Shown here: positions 53,682 through 62,391 of the stretch, piece after piece | Layout: each line of letters opens with the position of its first letter | How positions within the stretch are numbered: the first letter of the stretch is position 1 | From: Thalassotalea_H castellviae | GTDB taxonomy: Bacteria > Pseudomonadota > Gammaproteobacteria > Enterobacterales > Alteromonadaceae | Reading direction: 5' to 3' | DNA: 64,000 bases | NCBI RefSeq assembly: GCF_031846185.1 | Contig: NZ_JAVRIF010000002.1 | Span: 372,001-436,000 of the forward strand | Made by a program: the position numbers and the translations under genes | Notes under the pieces: model-generated | Database searches by the model: none | Seen by the model: the letters and a program-made list of their open reading frames with translations, nothing else | Told to the model about the DNA's origin: nothing

Positions 53682-55415
53682 CTAAATTCGTTTTGCATTC
53701 ATCTCTTTCACGGCATAATCAACCGCTCTAACGGTTAGCGCCATAAAAGTAAGCGATGGATTCACCACGGCTGTCGAACAAAAACTTGAGCCATCAGTCA
53801 CAAATAAGTTCGGAATATCATGGCTTTGGTTATATGCATTGAGTACTGAATCAGACGGATCACGCCCCATGCGCGCCGTTCCAACTTCGTGAATAGCTAA
53901 TCCAGGCGCATTTTTATCCAGAGATGTGTAACTGGTGACGTCTTTCACACCGGCTTTTACTAGCATATCTTTCGCCGTTTCCGCCGCATCTTCCATCATT
54001 AATCTTTCATTCTCTGACCACTGACAGTTGATGTGTAATTGTGGGATCCCCCACTTATCTTTTTTACTTTCGTGTAATGACACTTGATTTTCGAAACGTG
54101 GTAGCATTTCACCTTGCGCATGCAAACCAAAATACCAATCTCCAGCTTGCGTTAACTGATGTTTAAAATCAGCACCAATCCCATCTTTAAAACGATTACC
54201 TTGCCAATTACTTCGCCCTGCACTACCCGCTAAAGCATAGCCGCGTTTATAATGTTTTTTGTATTTTGAAGGTTCAAATTGAAAATTAGGAATGTATGCC
54301 GCGGTAGGACGGCGTCCCGAATAAAATTCATTTTCATAGCCTTCTAATCGCCCACTCGCGCCTGCATTGTATACATGGTCCATTAAATAATGACCTAATA
54401 CGCCTGAGCTATTGGCAATGCCATTAGGGAACTTTTTCGATGTGGAATTTAACATGATTTGTGTTGAACCAAGGGTTGAAGCACATAAGAAAATCACTTT
54501 GGCAAAGTATTCTCGAGTCGTTAAGTTGTCATTGTCGATCACTTTAACGCCTTTAACCCGATTAGTTTTTTCATCGTAAATTAAACTATGAACCACACTA
54601 TTTGGAGCAATATGCAAGTTACCGGTTTTCGCTGCTGCTGGTAAAGTAGAGCTTTGCGTAGAAAAATAAGCCCCAAATGAACAACCTTTTTGACACTCAT
54701 TTCTTGCTTGGCATTGTACGCGGCCTTGTGAAATATGAAGTGCTGTCGGCTGAGTTAAATGTGCCGTTCGCCCCATAATCATTGGTCGATCAGGAAAAAG
54801 GCGAGCAAACTTTTTTTGTAAATCTTTTTCAGGTTTAGTCCACTCAAAAGGCGGTAAAAACTCACTATTAGGAATTTGTGGCAAGTTATCATAATTTCCA
54901 CTGATCCCAGCATGCTTTTCAACGTGGCTATACCAAGCTTCAAGATCTTTATAGCGTACAGGCCAATCATTGCCAATACCATCGGCTTTATTTGCGTTAA
55001 ATTCATTATCACTAAATCGGTACGATTGACGGTGCCATAGTAGCGACTTTCCGCCGAGTTGATTTGCCCTGATCCAGGTAAAATCCGTACCTTCTTCGGT
55101 TGAATAAGGTAAGTCTTTATCATTACCAAAGAAATGTTTTGTCGCATCATGAAACGCATAGCACTTTTTTTGTACTTGATATTGTTCTTCTACCAGCAAA
55201 TTATCAACTTGCATACGATTCGCAAATTCCCACGGACCTTTGTTTTCGCCAATATAGTCTTTGCGATGTTCAACCACCCGTCCGCGTTCTACCATTAAGG
55301 TTTTTAAGCCACGCTCACAAAATTCTTTTGCCGCCCAGCCACCTGAGATCCCAGAGCCAATGACTAAGGCATCGTATTCTTCTGTACTGTTATTTATATA
55401 TAATTCTTGATCCAT
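53682..55415 (-). CDS. GMC family FAD-dependent sugar dehydrogenase, large subunit
   Basis: A 577-residue flavoprotein. The FAD Rossmann motif is YDALVIGSGISGGWAAKEFCERG (about residues 14-36), then ANQLGGKSLLWHRQSYRF. The C-terminal active-site block is AIHEVGTARMGRDPSDSVLN and NLFVTDGSSFCSTAVVNPSLTFMALTVRAVDYAV with the catalytic histidine and asparagine. There is no signal peptide. The Gdh3-like gene 28 bases upstream carries an export signal and probably carries this subunit across the membrane, as in known gluconate, glucoside-3 and lactose dehydrogenases of this type. It should oxidise a sugar or glycoside, passing electrons to an unknown carrier. Confidence 0.87.
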   Translation of the reverse strand: MDQELYINNSTEEYDALVIGSGISGGWAAKEFCERGLKTLMVERGRVVEHRKDYIGENKGPWEFANRMQVDNLLVEEQYQVQKKCYAFHDATKHFFGNDKDLPYSTEEGTDFTWIRANQLGGKSLLWHRQSYRFSDNEFNANKADGIGNDWPVRYKDLEAWYSHVEKHAGISGNYDNLPQIPNSEFLPPFEWTKPEKDLQKKFARLFPDRPMIMGRTAHLTQPTALHISQGRVQCQARNECQKGCSFGAYFSTQSSTLPAAAKTGNLHIAPNSVVHSLIYDEKTNRVKGVKVIDNDNLTTREYFAKVIFLCASTLGSTQIMLNSTSKKFPNGIANSSGVLGHYLMDHVYNAGASGRLEGYENEFYSGRRPTAAYIPNFQFEPSKYKKHYKRGYALAGSAGRSNWQGNRFKDGIGADFKHQLTQAGDWYFGLHAQGEMLPRFENQVSLHESKKDKWGIPQLHINCQWSENERLMMEDAAETAKDMLVKAGVKDVTSYTSLDKNAPGLAIHEVGTARMGRDPSDSVLNAYNQSHDIPNLFVTDGSSFCSTAVVNPSLTFMALTVRAVDYAVKEMNAKRI

Positions 55416-55443
55416 AACTTCTTCTCAATTAGCAATTACTGAC

Positions 55444-56121
55444 TTAGTAATACGCCAAAGATCCCCATGATTTTTTTAACGATGAATATGCCACTGAGCC
55501 TTTAAAGCCCCCGGGCACTGCCTGATAATTTAACGCTTGAGTTGCGCCAACTTCAGTGGTAAAAAAACCGAAGACTAATAACGACTTTACTGCTTTAAAC
55601 GCGTGTTTATCTTGCGAAGTGAATCCTAACTTTTCGGCTTCTAAGCCAATCAGTAAATTCTGTTGATTTGAGCCAGTTAGCTCAATAAAACTCTTATTGT
55701 AATGACGGGTACTTTGATGGTTTATTTTATCAATAATAGCAACAGCTTGTTGCTGGTCTTTTTGGGGAAAACACACAGATAATTGATGATCTAAAAAACC
55801 ATGAACATCCAAATCAGCGGCACTAGGTGTATCGGTTCTCGGTAATACCACTGCGCAAATATCATGTAAAATTTTCATTTGTGTTAACGTAAAAAGCTTA
55901 CCCGCTTGCAGGGCACTATTGCTTTTTGGTTGATAACTAAACGCTACTGCTAACGCATCACCGCTGATCAAAGGGGATACCGCAGCGGTTCCCATAAATG
56001 CTGTTAAGCCACGTAAAAATTGTCGCTTACTTTGTTCAACTTGCGATGATATTTCAGAACTTGTAGCTTTTGGTTGTTTCATCTTTTTGACAAGCCTTGA
56101 ATGATTAACGTTACTTTTCAA
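55444..56121 (-). CDS. Gluconate 2-dehydrogenase subunit 3-like protein with Tat-type signal
   Basis: A 225-residue small subunit of the Gdh3 family, partner of the GMC protein encoded next. The N-terminal region carries SKRQFLRGLTAFMGTAAVSPLISGDALA (about residues 30-57), a twin-arginine signal in which the first arginine is lysine. The body contains LTQMKILHDICAVVLPRTDTPSAADLDVHGFLDHQL, the family core. The start is a TTG at 56121, with GGAGG 6 bases upstream, overlapping the MFS stop by 11 bases. A later ATG at 56082 would also keep the signal. Confidence 0.85.
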   Translation of the reverse strand: MKSNVNHSRLVKKMKQPKATSSEISSQVEQSKRQFLRGLTAFMGTAAVSPLISGDALAVAFSYQPKSNSALQAGKLFTLTQMKILHDICAVVLPRTDTPSAADLDVHGFLDHQLSVCFPQKDQQQAVAIIDKINHQSTRHYNKSFIELTGSNQQNLLIGLEAEKLGFTSQDKHAFKAVKSLLVFGFFTTEVGATQALNYQAVPGGFKGSVAYSSLKKSWGSLAYY

Positions 56122-57355
56122 TGCCCACCTCCGTAGAGTCTGTTGATACTTGGATAACCGCAGCTTTACGCATCACTAAAACTAAGCCAGTAAAGGCAAA
56201 AATCAGCACAAACGGAAAGATGCTTAAGTTTGCAAGGGTTGCTTGACCCGCCGCTAATTCAGCAAGTGCAGGATCACTATTAAGCGTTAACGCTTGTTGA
56301 CGTGCCTCATCTATCCACCGACCGATCACAGGGTTCCACATGCTTACCGCAAACATACCAATTCCGCCTAATAAAGACATACCTAAAGCGCCTGAATCAG
56401 GAATATTTTCCGCGACAAATCCCACCATTGTCGGCCAAAAATAAGTCACACCTAAGGCAAATAAAAGCGCGGAAACATACACCATATTCCCAGTTGCAAC
56501 ACTCATTGAATAGATACCTATGGTGGTCACTACCGCGGAATAAAGCAAAACACCAGCAGGGTTAAACTTGTGAACAATAGGACCAGCAAAGTAGCGCCCG
56601 ACAGCCATTACACCTGTGATCATCGCCATAATCAACATTGGTGAAGCACCAGATGAACCTAGAATTCGCTCTATCCATTGTTGCGTGCCTAATTCACTTG
56701 TTGTGGTAAGTGTCATACAAATGGCCATGAAGATAAAAAGAGGTGAAAAAAGTGCTTTTATATTTTTACGGGTAGAGGTTTCTATATTGTCTGATTCTGG
56801 AAATTTTTGAGAAAGAATAAGATAACCATAAATAACTGTCGGTACTAACATCACGGCAATTTGCGCTTGCCAGCCAAAACTCATATCTGTCATCATTTTC
56901 GATATTAATGCCCCAACAACGATGCCGCCAGGAAACCAAACATGGAATCGATTAAGCATAGTCGTTTTGTTTTTATGGTACATATCGGCAATTAATGGAT
57001 TACAACCTGCTTCAACTGCACCATTGGCAAAACCAATACAAAAGCTTGAAATTAATAGCGACCAAAACCCGTCTGCGCTGATGGTTAATATCAAGCCAAC
57101 GATATGGCCAACAAAGGCGATAGTTACTAATTTTTTAGCGCCAAATAAGTTATACAACAAGCCGCCAAGCATAGTAGCAATAGGAAACCCTAAAAAGGCC
57201 ATTGCATTTATCCAACCTAACTGAGTATCTGTTAAGGCATAATCTTGACTAAGTTGACCTAATATTCCCGCACGAATAGCAAAAGTCATTGCTGTTACTG
57301 TGAGCGCTAAACAACTCGCAATAAAAAGCTTATTTTTATTTATGTGTTCTGACAT
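56111..57355 (-). CDS. MFS transporter, sugar-type (FucP-like)
   Basis: A 414-residue major facilitator with about twelve helices. It has the first-half motif AMAFLGFPIATMLGGLLYNLFGAKKLV between helices 2 and 3, GFANGAVEAGCNPLIADMY near helices 4-5, and a second-half TYFWPTMVGFVAENIPDSGALGMSLLGGIG. The pattern resembles fucose/glucose-type proton symporters. Clustered with sugar dehydrogenases and isomerases, it probably imports an oxidised sugar. It follows the cytoplasmic isomerase gene by 41 bases. Confidence 0.83.
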   Translation of the reverse strand: MSEHINKNKLFIASCLALTVTAMTFAIRAGILGQLSQDYALTDTQLGWINAMAFLGFPIATMLGGLLYNLFGAKKLVTIAFVGHIVGLILTISADGFWSLLISSFCIGFANGAVEAGCNPLIADMYHKNKTTMLNRFHVWFPGGIVVGALISKMMTDMSFGWQAQIAVMLVPTVIYGYLILSQKFPESDNIETSTRKNIKALFSPLFIFMAICMTLTTTSELGTQQWIERILGSSGASPMLIMAMITGVMAVGRYFAGPIVHKFNPAGVLLYSAVVTTIGIYSMSVATGNMVYVSALLFALGVTYFWPTMVGFVAENIPDSGALGMSLLGGIGMFAVSMWNPVIGRWIDEARQQALTLNSDPALAELAAGQATLANLSIFPFVLIFAFTGLVLVMRKAAVIQVSTDSTEVGIEK

Positions 57356-57396
57356 TTTTTCATTCCTATTTTAATTCATCTTTGACTCATTCAGAC

Positions 57397-58518
57397 CTAC
57401 AACCCCAGAATTTGACGATTTAACGACGCATCTTCCCCACTAGATGCAAAATCATCAAAAGCATGTTCAGGTGTTCTAATTAAGTGCTTTTCAATAAATG
57501 GTGCGCCTTCTTTAGCACCATCTTCAGGATGTTTTAAGCAACATTCCCACTCTAATACCGCCCAACCTTGATAACCGTATTGTGTTAACTTGCTAAATAT
57601 TTGTTTAAAATCGATTTGACCATCACCTAATGAGCGAAAACGCCCTGGACGGTTTTGCCAATCTTGGTAGCCCCCGTAAACACCACTTCTACCGTTTGGT
57701 CTAAATTCAGCATCTTTGACATGAAATGCTTTAATGCGCTCATGATAAATATCAATAAATGCCAAATAATCAAGCTGTTGTAAGATAAAATGACTTGGAT
57801 CGTAAAGTATATTGACACGCTGGTGGTTACCAGTTGCTTCAAGAAAGCGTTCAAAAGTTACACCATCGTGCAAGTCTTCACCTGGGTGTAATTCATAACA
57901 AATATCTACACCAGCTTCATCAAACTTATTGAGGATGGGTAACCATCGCTTAGCTAATGCTTTAAAGCCATCTTCAACTAAACCCGCAGGACGTTGCGGC
58001 CAAGGATAGACAGTTTGCCACAACAAAGCACCGGAAAATGAGGCATGCGCAGTCAAGCCAAAGTTAGCACTTACTTTTGCCGCCATACCTACTTGTTCGA
58101 TTGCCCATTGAGTTCTAGCTTGTGGATTGTTTTTTACTTCATCCACAGCAAAACCATCAAACTGCTTATCATATGCCGGATGAACCGCCACAAGCTGCCC
58201 TTGTAAATGCGTGGACAATTCACTAATACTTAAGCCAGCTTCACTTACAATACATTGTATTTCATCACAGTACCCTTTACTTTCATGAGCCAGTGATAAA
58301 TCAAATAATCGTTTATCCCAGGTAGGTATTTGTACGGCTTTGTACCCTAAACTAGCAACCCAAGCACATAGAGCTTTTAAATTATTAAAAGGCGGCTTAT
58401 CTTGGCAAAATTGGGCAAGAAAAATGCCGGGTCCTTTAATTTGTGAGCCATGAGATTGCCCGGCTTGCGTTGTGCCCTTAGACGTAACTGAATGCGAATT
58501 GGAGGTGTTTTTAGCCAT
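57397..58518 (-). CDS. Cytoplasmic sugar phosphate isomerase/epimerase-fold protein
   Basis: A 373-residue TIM-barrel protein of the xylose isomerase-like family with no signal peptide. Metal-site candidates: VDICYELHPGEDLHDG (Glu/His), ILYDPSHFILQ (Asp/His), IKAFHVKDAEF (His) and WAVLEWECC (Glu) in the order usual for this family. The N-terminal 25 residues are polar and low-complexity. The ATG at 58518 is one base after the Gfo/Idh/MocA stop; a TTG seven codons earlier would overlap it. Paired with an oxidoreductase of the Gfo/Idh/MocA family, it probably isomerises or cleaves a keto-sugar. Confidence 0.83.
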   Translation of the reverse strand: MAKNTSNSHSVTSKGTTQAGQSHGSQIKGPGIFLAQFCQDKPPFNNLKALCAWVASLGYKAVQIPTWDKRLFDLSLAHESKGYCDEIQCIVSEAGLSISELSTHLQGQLVAVHPAYDKQFDGFAVDEVKNNPQARTQWAIEQVGMAAKVSANFGLTAHASFSGALLWQTVYPWPQRPAGLVEDGFKALAKRWLPILNKFDEAGVDICYELHPGEDLHDGVTFERFLEATGNHQRVNILYDPSHFILQQLDYLAFIDIYHERIKAFHVKDAEFRPNGRSGVYGGYQDWQNRPGRFRSLGDGQIDFKQIFSKLTQYGYQGWAVLEWECCLKHPEDGAKEGAPFIEKHLIRTPEHAFDDFASSGEDASLNRQILGL

Positions 58519-58519
58519 T

Positions 58520-59695
58520 TTACTCGCTTCCTTTTTCAACGGAGTTAGATAATAGAGGCTGCCATTTAAGCTCAGATTGGCTCGCGGTTATGACACCTTC
58601 AATAAATGCCATGCCGCGTATTGCTTCATCAATACCGGGTACATCAAAGGTTTGGTTGTCGCATGCTTCATTCGCTTGGAATGCACGAATTTGCTTAGCA
58701 AAATTAAGATAAAGATTAGCGAAAGCTTCTAAATAACCTTCAGGATGACCGGCTGGCGTTCTCATTGCACTTTGCGCAGCATTACACATTGTTCCAACAC
58801 CCGCTCTTATTTGCTGAGTAGGCTCATAATTAGATTTCAGCAATAAAGTGTTCGGCGTTAAATGTGACCACTCAATACTTTTTTTATCGCCGTAGATACG
58901 CAGGGTTAAGTTATTTTCATCACCTATTGATATTTGACTGGCAAGTAAAACACCTTTCGCGCCATTCGAAAATTTTAACATCACAGTGCCATCATCATCT
59001 AACGTTCTACCGGCAATAGTGGAGGTTATATCAGCACAAATATTATCGATGGTTAATCCAGAAACATACTCAGCTAGGTTTGCCGCATGTACGCCAATAT
59101 CCCCCATACAACAACTGACGCCTGATTTTTCAGGATCTAATCGCCAACTCGCTTGTTTACTACTTTCATCAGATTTCGAGGCAAGCCAGCCTTGACTATA
59201 CTCAACAACGACCTTGACTATATTACCTAGCTCGCCCTGCTCAATTAAGTGTTTAGCTTGTTTTATTAAGGGGTAACCCGTATAGGTGTGAGTTAAACCG
59301 TAAAGCATGGCATGTTGTTCAATTACCGCTTTTAATTGGTAAGCCTGCGCTAAACTTAAGGTAGCTGGTTTATCTGACATGACGTGAAAGCCATATTCCA
59401 TGGCAAGTTTAGCTACCGGAAAATGTAAATGATTAGGCGTGACAATGGCAACAAAATCCATCCGCTCATTTGCTGGTAGCATGGCCTCTTGCTTAAACAT
59501 TTCTTGATAACTTTCATAGCACCTTGATTTATCAAGATACAAGCCTAAACCGGATGAAAGACTTTTTTCTTTCGTTGAACTAAACGCCCCACAAACCAAT
59601 TCAATCTCGCCATCAATTGCAGCTGCGATACGATGAATCGCGCCAATAAAGGCCCCTTCACCACCGCCAACCATGCCCATACGAATTTTTTTCAC
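58520..59695 (-). CDS. Gfo/Idh/MocA family NAD(P)-dependent oxidoreductase
   Basis: A 391-residue cytoplasmic sugar oxidoreductase. The dinucleotide-binding motif is GMVGGGEGAFIG (residues 7-18), the family catalytic motif is MSDKPATLS (about residues 106-114, the EKP-like lysine), and DIGVHAANLAEYVSG carries the active-site aspartate and histidine. PAGHPEGYLEAFANLY and a C-terminal helix complete it. It is the first gene of the minus-strand operon. The start is GTG. It is divergent from the PAS-AraC regulator 147 bases away, which is the likely controller. Confidence 0.88.
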   Translation of the reverse strand: MKKIRMGMVGGGEGAFIGAIHRIAAAIDGEIELVCGAFSSTKEKSLSSGLGLYLDKSRCYESYQEMFKQEAMLPANERMDFVAIVTPNHLHFPVAKLAMEYGFHVMSDKPATLSLAQAYQLKAVIEQHAMLYGLTHTYTGYPLIKQAKHLIEQGELGNIVKVVVEYSQGWLASKSDESSKQASWRLDPEKSGVSCCMGDIGVHAANLAEYVSGLTIDNICADITSTIAGRTLDDDGTVMLKFSNGAKGVLLASQISIGDENNLTLRIYGDKKSIEWSHLTPNTLLLKSNYEPTQQIRAGVGTMCNAAQSAMRTPAGHPEGYLEAFANLYLNFAKQIRAFQANEACDNQTFDVPGIDEAIRGMAFIEGVITASQSELKWQPLLSNSVEKGSE

Positions 59696-59842
59696 TCTGA
59701 TAAATCCAAATCAATGTTCAAATACTTGCTATTTACTATAGGAGCTTGTCGGAAAAATGTGTTATTAATAAATCGGTTTTAAATGCAATAAATTCGGCGT
59801 TTAAATTTTAATAGCGTTTTTTCTTTACAGGATTATAAGTCG

Positions 59843-60577
59843 ATGACTGAGCACAATGTCTCACGTTTTATTGCCCAAATGGGGGGTGAACAATTGATCA
59901 CTATGTTTGATTTATTGCCTGGTGTACTATTTTGGATAAAGGATAAAAACCATAACTTTATTCATGCAAACCAAGCTTTTATCGATCACAAAGGTGTGAA
60001 AGGTTTACCCAAAATCGTCGGAAAAACTGACTTTGATTTTTCTCCACCTCACTTAGCGAAACAGTTTATTCGTGATGACAATAAAATTTTAGCTGGGCAG
60101 AGTGTCACCGAACGACTTGAAATGAATATGACAGAAACCGGTGACGCCGCATGGTATGCAACTTCCAAAAGACCTATTACTAATCGCCAAGGAGAAATAA
60201 TCGGCTCTTATGGTATTACTCGACATTTACAAAAACAAACCATCGCGCTGTCTGGGGTTGATGCGGTGAAAGTACCTGTGGACTATATTCGCTGTCATTA
60301 TCAGCAACACTTCACCATCAATGAATTAGCAGAAGTTGCCCATTTATCAGTCAGTGCATTAGAGCGTCGCTTTAAGAAGTATTTGGCAAAAACGCCCAAG
60401 CAGTTTATTAATGAAGTACGTTTAGAAAATGCCCGTCGCTTATTAGTAGAAACTAATACGCCTATTTCTCAAGTTGGTGATGAAACTGGTTTTACTGATC
60501 ACAGTTATTTCAGTAAACAATTTAAATTGTTCTTTGGCGAATTACCGTCTGATTTTAGAAAAAATAGTCGCAAATAA
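59843..60577 (+). CDS. AraC family transcriptional regulator with N-terminal PAS domain
   Basis: A 244-residue regulator. The N-terminal PAS domain (about residues 18-130: LLPGVLFWIKDKNHNFIHANQAFIDHKGVKGLPKIVGKTDFDF...GSYGITRHLQ) should sense a small ligand. Two helix-turn-helix motifs of an AraC domain follow (about 148-240: TINELAEVAHLSVSALERRFKKY and PISQVGDETGFTDHSYFSKQFK). It lies divergent from the dehydrogenase/isomerase operon and is probably its activator. The 147-bp shared gap holds no clear direct repeat I can assign to it. Confidence 0.88.
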   Translation: MTEHNVSRFIAQMGGEQLITMFDLLPGVLFWIKDKNHNFIHANQAFIDHKGVKGLPKIVGKTDFDFSPPHLAKQFIRDDNKILAGQSVTERLEMNMTETGDAAWYATSKRPITNRQGEIIGSYGITRHLQKQTIALSGVDAVKVPVDYIRCHYQQHFTINELAEVAHLSVSALERRFKKYLAKTPKQFINEVRLENARRLLVETNTPISQVGDETGFTDHSYFSKQFKLFFGELPSDFRKNSRK

Positions 60578-60601
60578 CCATGAAGCGTCAGCGGTATCCG
60601 T

Positions 60602-61330
60602 TTACGCTTTGCTAAATATATTATTCACTTCGTCGCGAGTTAACGAGCGACTTTCCCCTGGCATGAGCTTCGCATCTAACTCGAGTGAGCCCACCGACCT
60701 GCGATGCAATGCTATAACGGGGTTTTGAAAACGGCCAAACATCCGTTTAATTTGATGATACTTACCTTCATATAACTGAACTTCTAACTGATGTTCATCA
60801 ATAACCGTTAAAAATGCGGGCATAGTGGTAATATCTTCATACTGAAAATACATCCCTTTAACGAAAGCATCGATATATGATTGTTCTTGCTCTTTGTTAA
60901 TGGCATGTTTAACGGTTACCAGATATTTTTTTGCCACTTTATGCTCAGGAGACATTAATCGCTCTGACCAACGACTATCATTGGTGAGTAATACGAGTCC
61001 TGAGGTATTAAGATCTAAACGACCGACAATATGTAGTTCATTTTTAGCCGGATGGTTGATTAAATCAATCACTGTTCGATGCTGTTCGTCAACCGTGGCG
61101 CACACCACACCAACAGGTTTATGTAGCATTAAGTAAAAAGCTTGATTATTTTGCAGTGTTTCGCCGTCTAACTGAACATGAGAAAATTTATTAATAATAT
61201 AGCCAATTTCATTAATCGCCTGCCCATCTACTGAAATTCGCTTTTGCGCTAACATTAATCGCACGTCACGACGACTAATGTGCAAATGCTCACCAATAAA
61301 ACGGTCTAAGCGAGTATGTGATATTGACAT
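60602..61330 (-). CDS. rsuA: RsuA-type rRNA pseudouridine synthase
   Basis: A 242-residue pseudouridine synthase with an N-terminal S4 RNA-binding domain (RLDRFIGEHLHISRRDVRLMLAQKRISVDGQ) and the catalytic domain. The active aspartate is in GRLDLNTSGLVLLTND (about D97). MLHKPVGVVCATVDEQHRTVIDLI and EGKYHQIKRMFG match RsuA layout, which modifies 16S rRNA position 516; RluE/RluF-type specificity is not excluded. I use the ATG at 61330; the longer frame from 61345 is unsupported. It converges on the AraC gene. Confidence 0.85.
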   Translation of the reverse strand: MSISHTRLDRFIGEHLHISRRDVRLMLAQKRISVDGQAINEIGYIINKFSHVQLDGETLQNNQAFYLMLHKPVGVVCATVDEQHRTVIDLINHPAKNELHIVGRLDLNTSGLVLLTNDSRWSERLMSPEHKVAKKYLVTVKHAINKEQEQSYIDAFVKGMYFQYEDITTMPAFLTVIDEHQLEVQLYEGKYHQIKRMFGRFQNPVIALHRRSVGSLELDAKLMPGESRSLTRDEVNNIFSKA

Positions 61331-61372
61331 AGTAAATGAATACACTAAAAAGTTTAGTGAAAGTTTACCAAG

Positions 61373-61699
61373 TTATTTCACTAACTTTAATATCGACTGA
61401 GGTTTTTCTGGTTGAATAATCACACTTTGTGATTTTAATTGATCGTTTTTAAAGCGATCAAAATGTGCAGTTTTAGCGCCCATTTTACGGCAAAACTGCT
61501 TAAATGTTTGAAGGTCTTGAAAAGTATACGGGTTATCATCTGCTGTCATTAATCCATCAATATATATAGCATCTCCGTTACAATTAATATTGGCGATGGC
61601 ACTATATTTATCACCATAGTTTTTTGTTCTCAGTGCTCTTACGGTTTTAATTTCAAAAAACCAATCGTCCATTTTTATATAACGTTGCATGTCATTCAT
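61373..61699 (-). CDS. Conserved hypothetical protein
   Basis: A 108-residue protein I do not recognise. It is hydrophilic with no signal peptide or membrane segment. The order is an N-terminal strand-rich part (MDDWFFEIKTVRALRTKNYGDKYSAIANINCNGDAIYIDGLMTA) and a helical part (TFQDLQTFKQFCRKMGAKTAHFDRFKND). Two cysteines are present (in INCNG and FCRK). AAGG lies 8 bases before the ATG. It sits downstream of the EF-hand gene, behind a terminator, and 42 bases ahead of rsuA on the same strand. Confidence 0.7.
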   Translation of the reverse strand: MNDMQRYIKMDDWFFEIKTVRALRTKNYGDKYSAIANINCNGDAIYIDGLMTADDNPYTFQDLQTFKQFCRKMGAKTAHFDRFKNDQLKSQSVIIQPEKPQSILKLVK

Positions 61700-61711
61700 T
61701 CGTCTTACCTT

Positions 61712-61750
61712 AAAAAAAGAGCCGACTGAGGTTGGGAGAAACAGCCGGCT
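61712..61750 (-). terminator. Terminator after the secreted EF-hand gene
   Basis: On the minus strand AGCCGGCTG pairs with CAGTCGGCT (one G-T pair) around a 13-base loop and runs into CTTTTTTT. It lies 48 bases after the EF-hand stop and just before the hypothetical gene. Confidence 0.85.
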
Positions 61751-61798
61751 TAAATGGGGGAATAAGCAAAACTTACTTGATGTCTTTTATCAAAAAAA

Positions 61799-62146
61799 TT
61801 ACTTCACTTGTGCTATATATTGGTTAAATTCCGCTTCACTAATACCTGAATCGGTATTGAGATCCATTTTGGCAAATAGAGCGACTAATTTCTCACTTTT
61901 GCTTGATTGAATTTCGGCTTTACTTAATAAACCATCTTTATTTACGTCAAATTTTTCAACCAAGCTTGCAAACTTACTTGGTGCTTTAGTTTCAGAAATC
62001 ACTTTAACTTCGCTGGTTTTCACTGCTGCTTTCATGTCATTATTAACCGCTAGTTTTGCATCACCTTCGTTAGCATGTGCTACATAAGAACCGATGGCAC
62101 AAGTTAAAACTACTGCAGTTACTTTTTTTAAACTAATTGTATTCAT
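61799..62146 (-). CDS. Secreted EF-hand calcium-binding protein
   Basis: A 115-residue exported protein. A signal peptide (about residues 1-24, MNTISLKKVTAVVLTCAIGSYVAHA) is followed by a linker and two EF-hand loops, DVNKDGLLSKAE (about 67-78) and DLNTDSGISEAE (about 94-105), with the acidic positions kept. The ATG at 62146 has AAGGA 7 bases upstream; the TTG at 62173 runs through that site. A sigma-54 promoter (62208-62225) and GlrR-type sites lie upstream, so its expression is probably controlled by the GlrKR system next door. Function beyond calcium binding is unknown. Confidence 0.87.
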   Translation of the reverse strand: MNTISLKKVTAVVLTCAIGSYVAHANEGDAKLAVNNDMKAAVKTSEVKVISETKAPSKFASLVEKFDVNKDGLLSKAEIQSSKSEKLVALFAKMDLNTDSGISEAEFNQYIAQVK

Positions 62147-62177
62147 TATTTTATCCTTTCTTTTTGTTATCAACGTC

Positions 62178-62195
62178 AGTCTCTAACATGAGACA
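62178..62195. promoter_or_regulatory. GlrR-type site, copy 1 (imperfect)
   Basis: AGTCTCTAACATGAGACA matches TGTC-N10-GACA except the first base. It sits just downstream of the predicted sigma-54 start, so it may be a repressing site or a chance match. Confidence 0.45.
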
Positions 62196-62207
62196 TACAA
62201 ACAGACA

Positions 62208-62225
62208 TTGCACACGACGTACCAA
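62208..62225 (-). promoter_or_regulatory. Sigma-54 promoter for the secreted EF-hand gene
   Basis: On the minus strand TTGGTACGTCGTGTGCAA carries the -24 GG and -12 GC exactly ten bases apart, with the TTGG-x-ACG and TGCA surroundings of the RpoN consensus. Transcription should start near 62197, about 50 bases before the ATG. Confidence 0.75.
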
Positions 62226-62277
62226 GTATTTAAGTAATTGATAATAAAGAAATTAAATAAAAATCATTGTCAGTTAT

Positions 62278-62295
62278 TGTCGCTAATAAGAGACA
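62278..62295. promoter_or_regulatory. GlrR-type site, copy 2
   Basis: TGTCGCTAATAAGAGACA is an exact TGTC-N10-GACA. Its centre is about 88 bases upstream of the predicted sigma-54 start, a typical enhancer distance for an NtrC-type activator. Confidence 0.7.
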
Positions 62296-62391
62296 GTTAA
62301 ATAAATTTATAATTATTCCCCCCTAACTACTGAGTTAAAGAATAAAAATTTACTATATTTATCAATAAGTAAGGTCGATAAACAACCACAA

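Noticed and set aside
54360..54380. TTGTATACA sequence as a second copy of the palindromic operator
   Set aside because: It lies deep in the GMC coding region, with no matching flanks and no promoter position.
54779..55159. 126-codon ORF inside the GMC gene
   Set aside because: Another frame of a well-supported flavoprotein gene; no independent evidence.
60583..60609. AAGCGT...ACGCTT hairpin as terminator between the AraC gene and rsuA
   Set aside because: Short broken stem without a T tract, partly within rsuA coding sequence.
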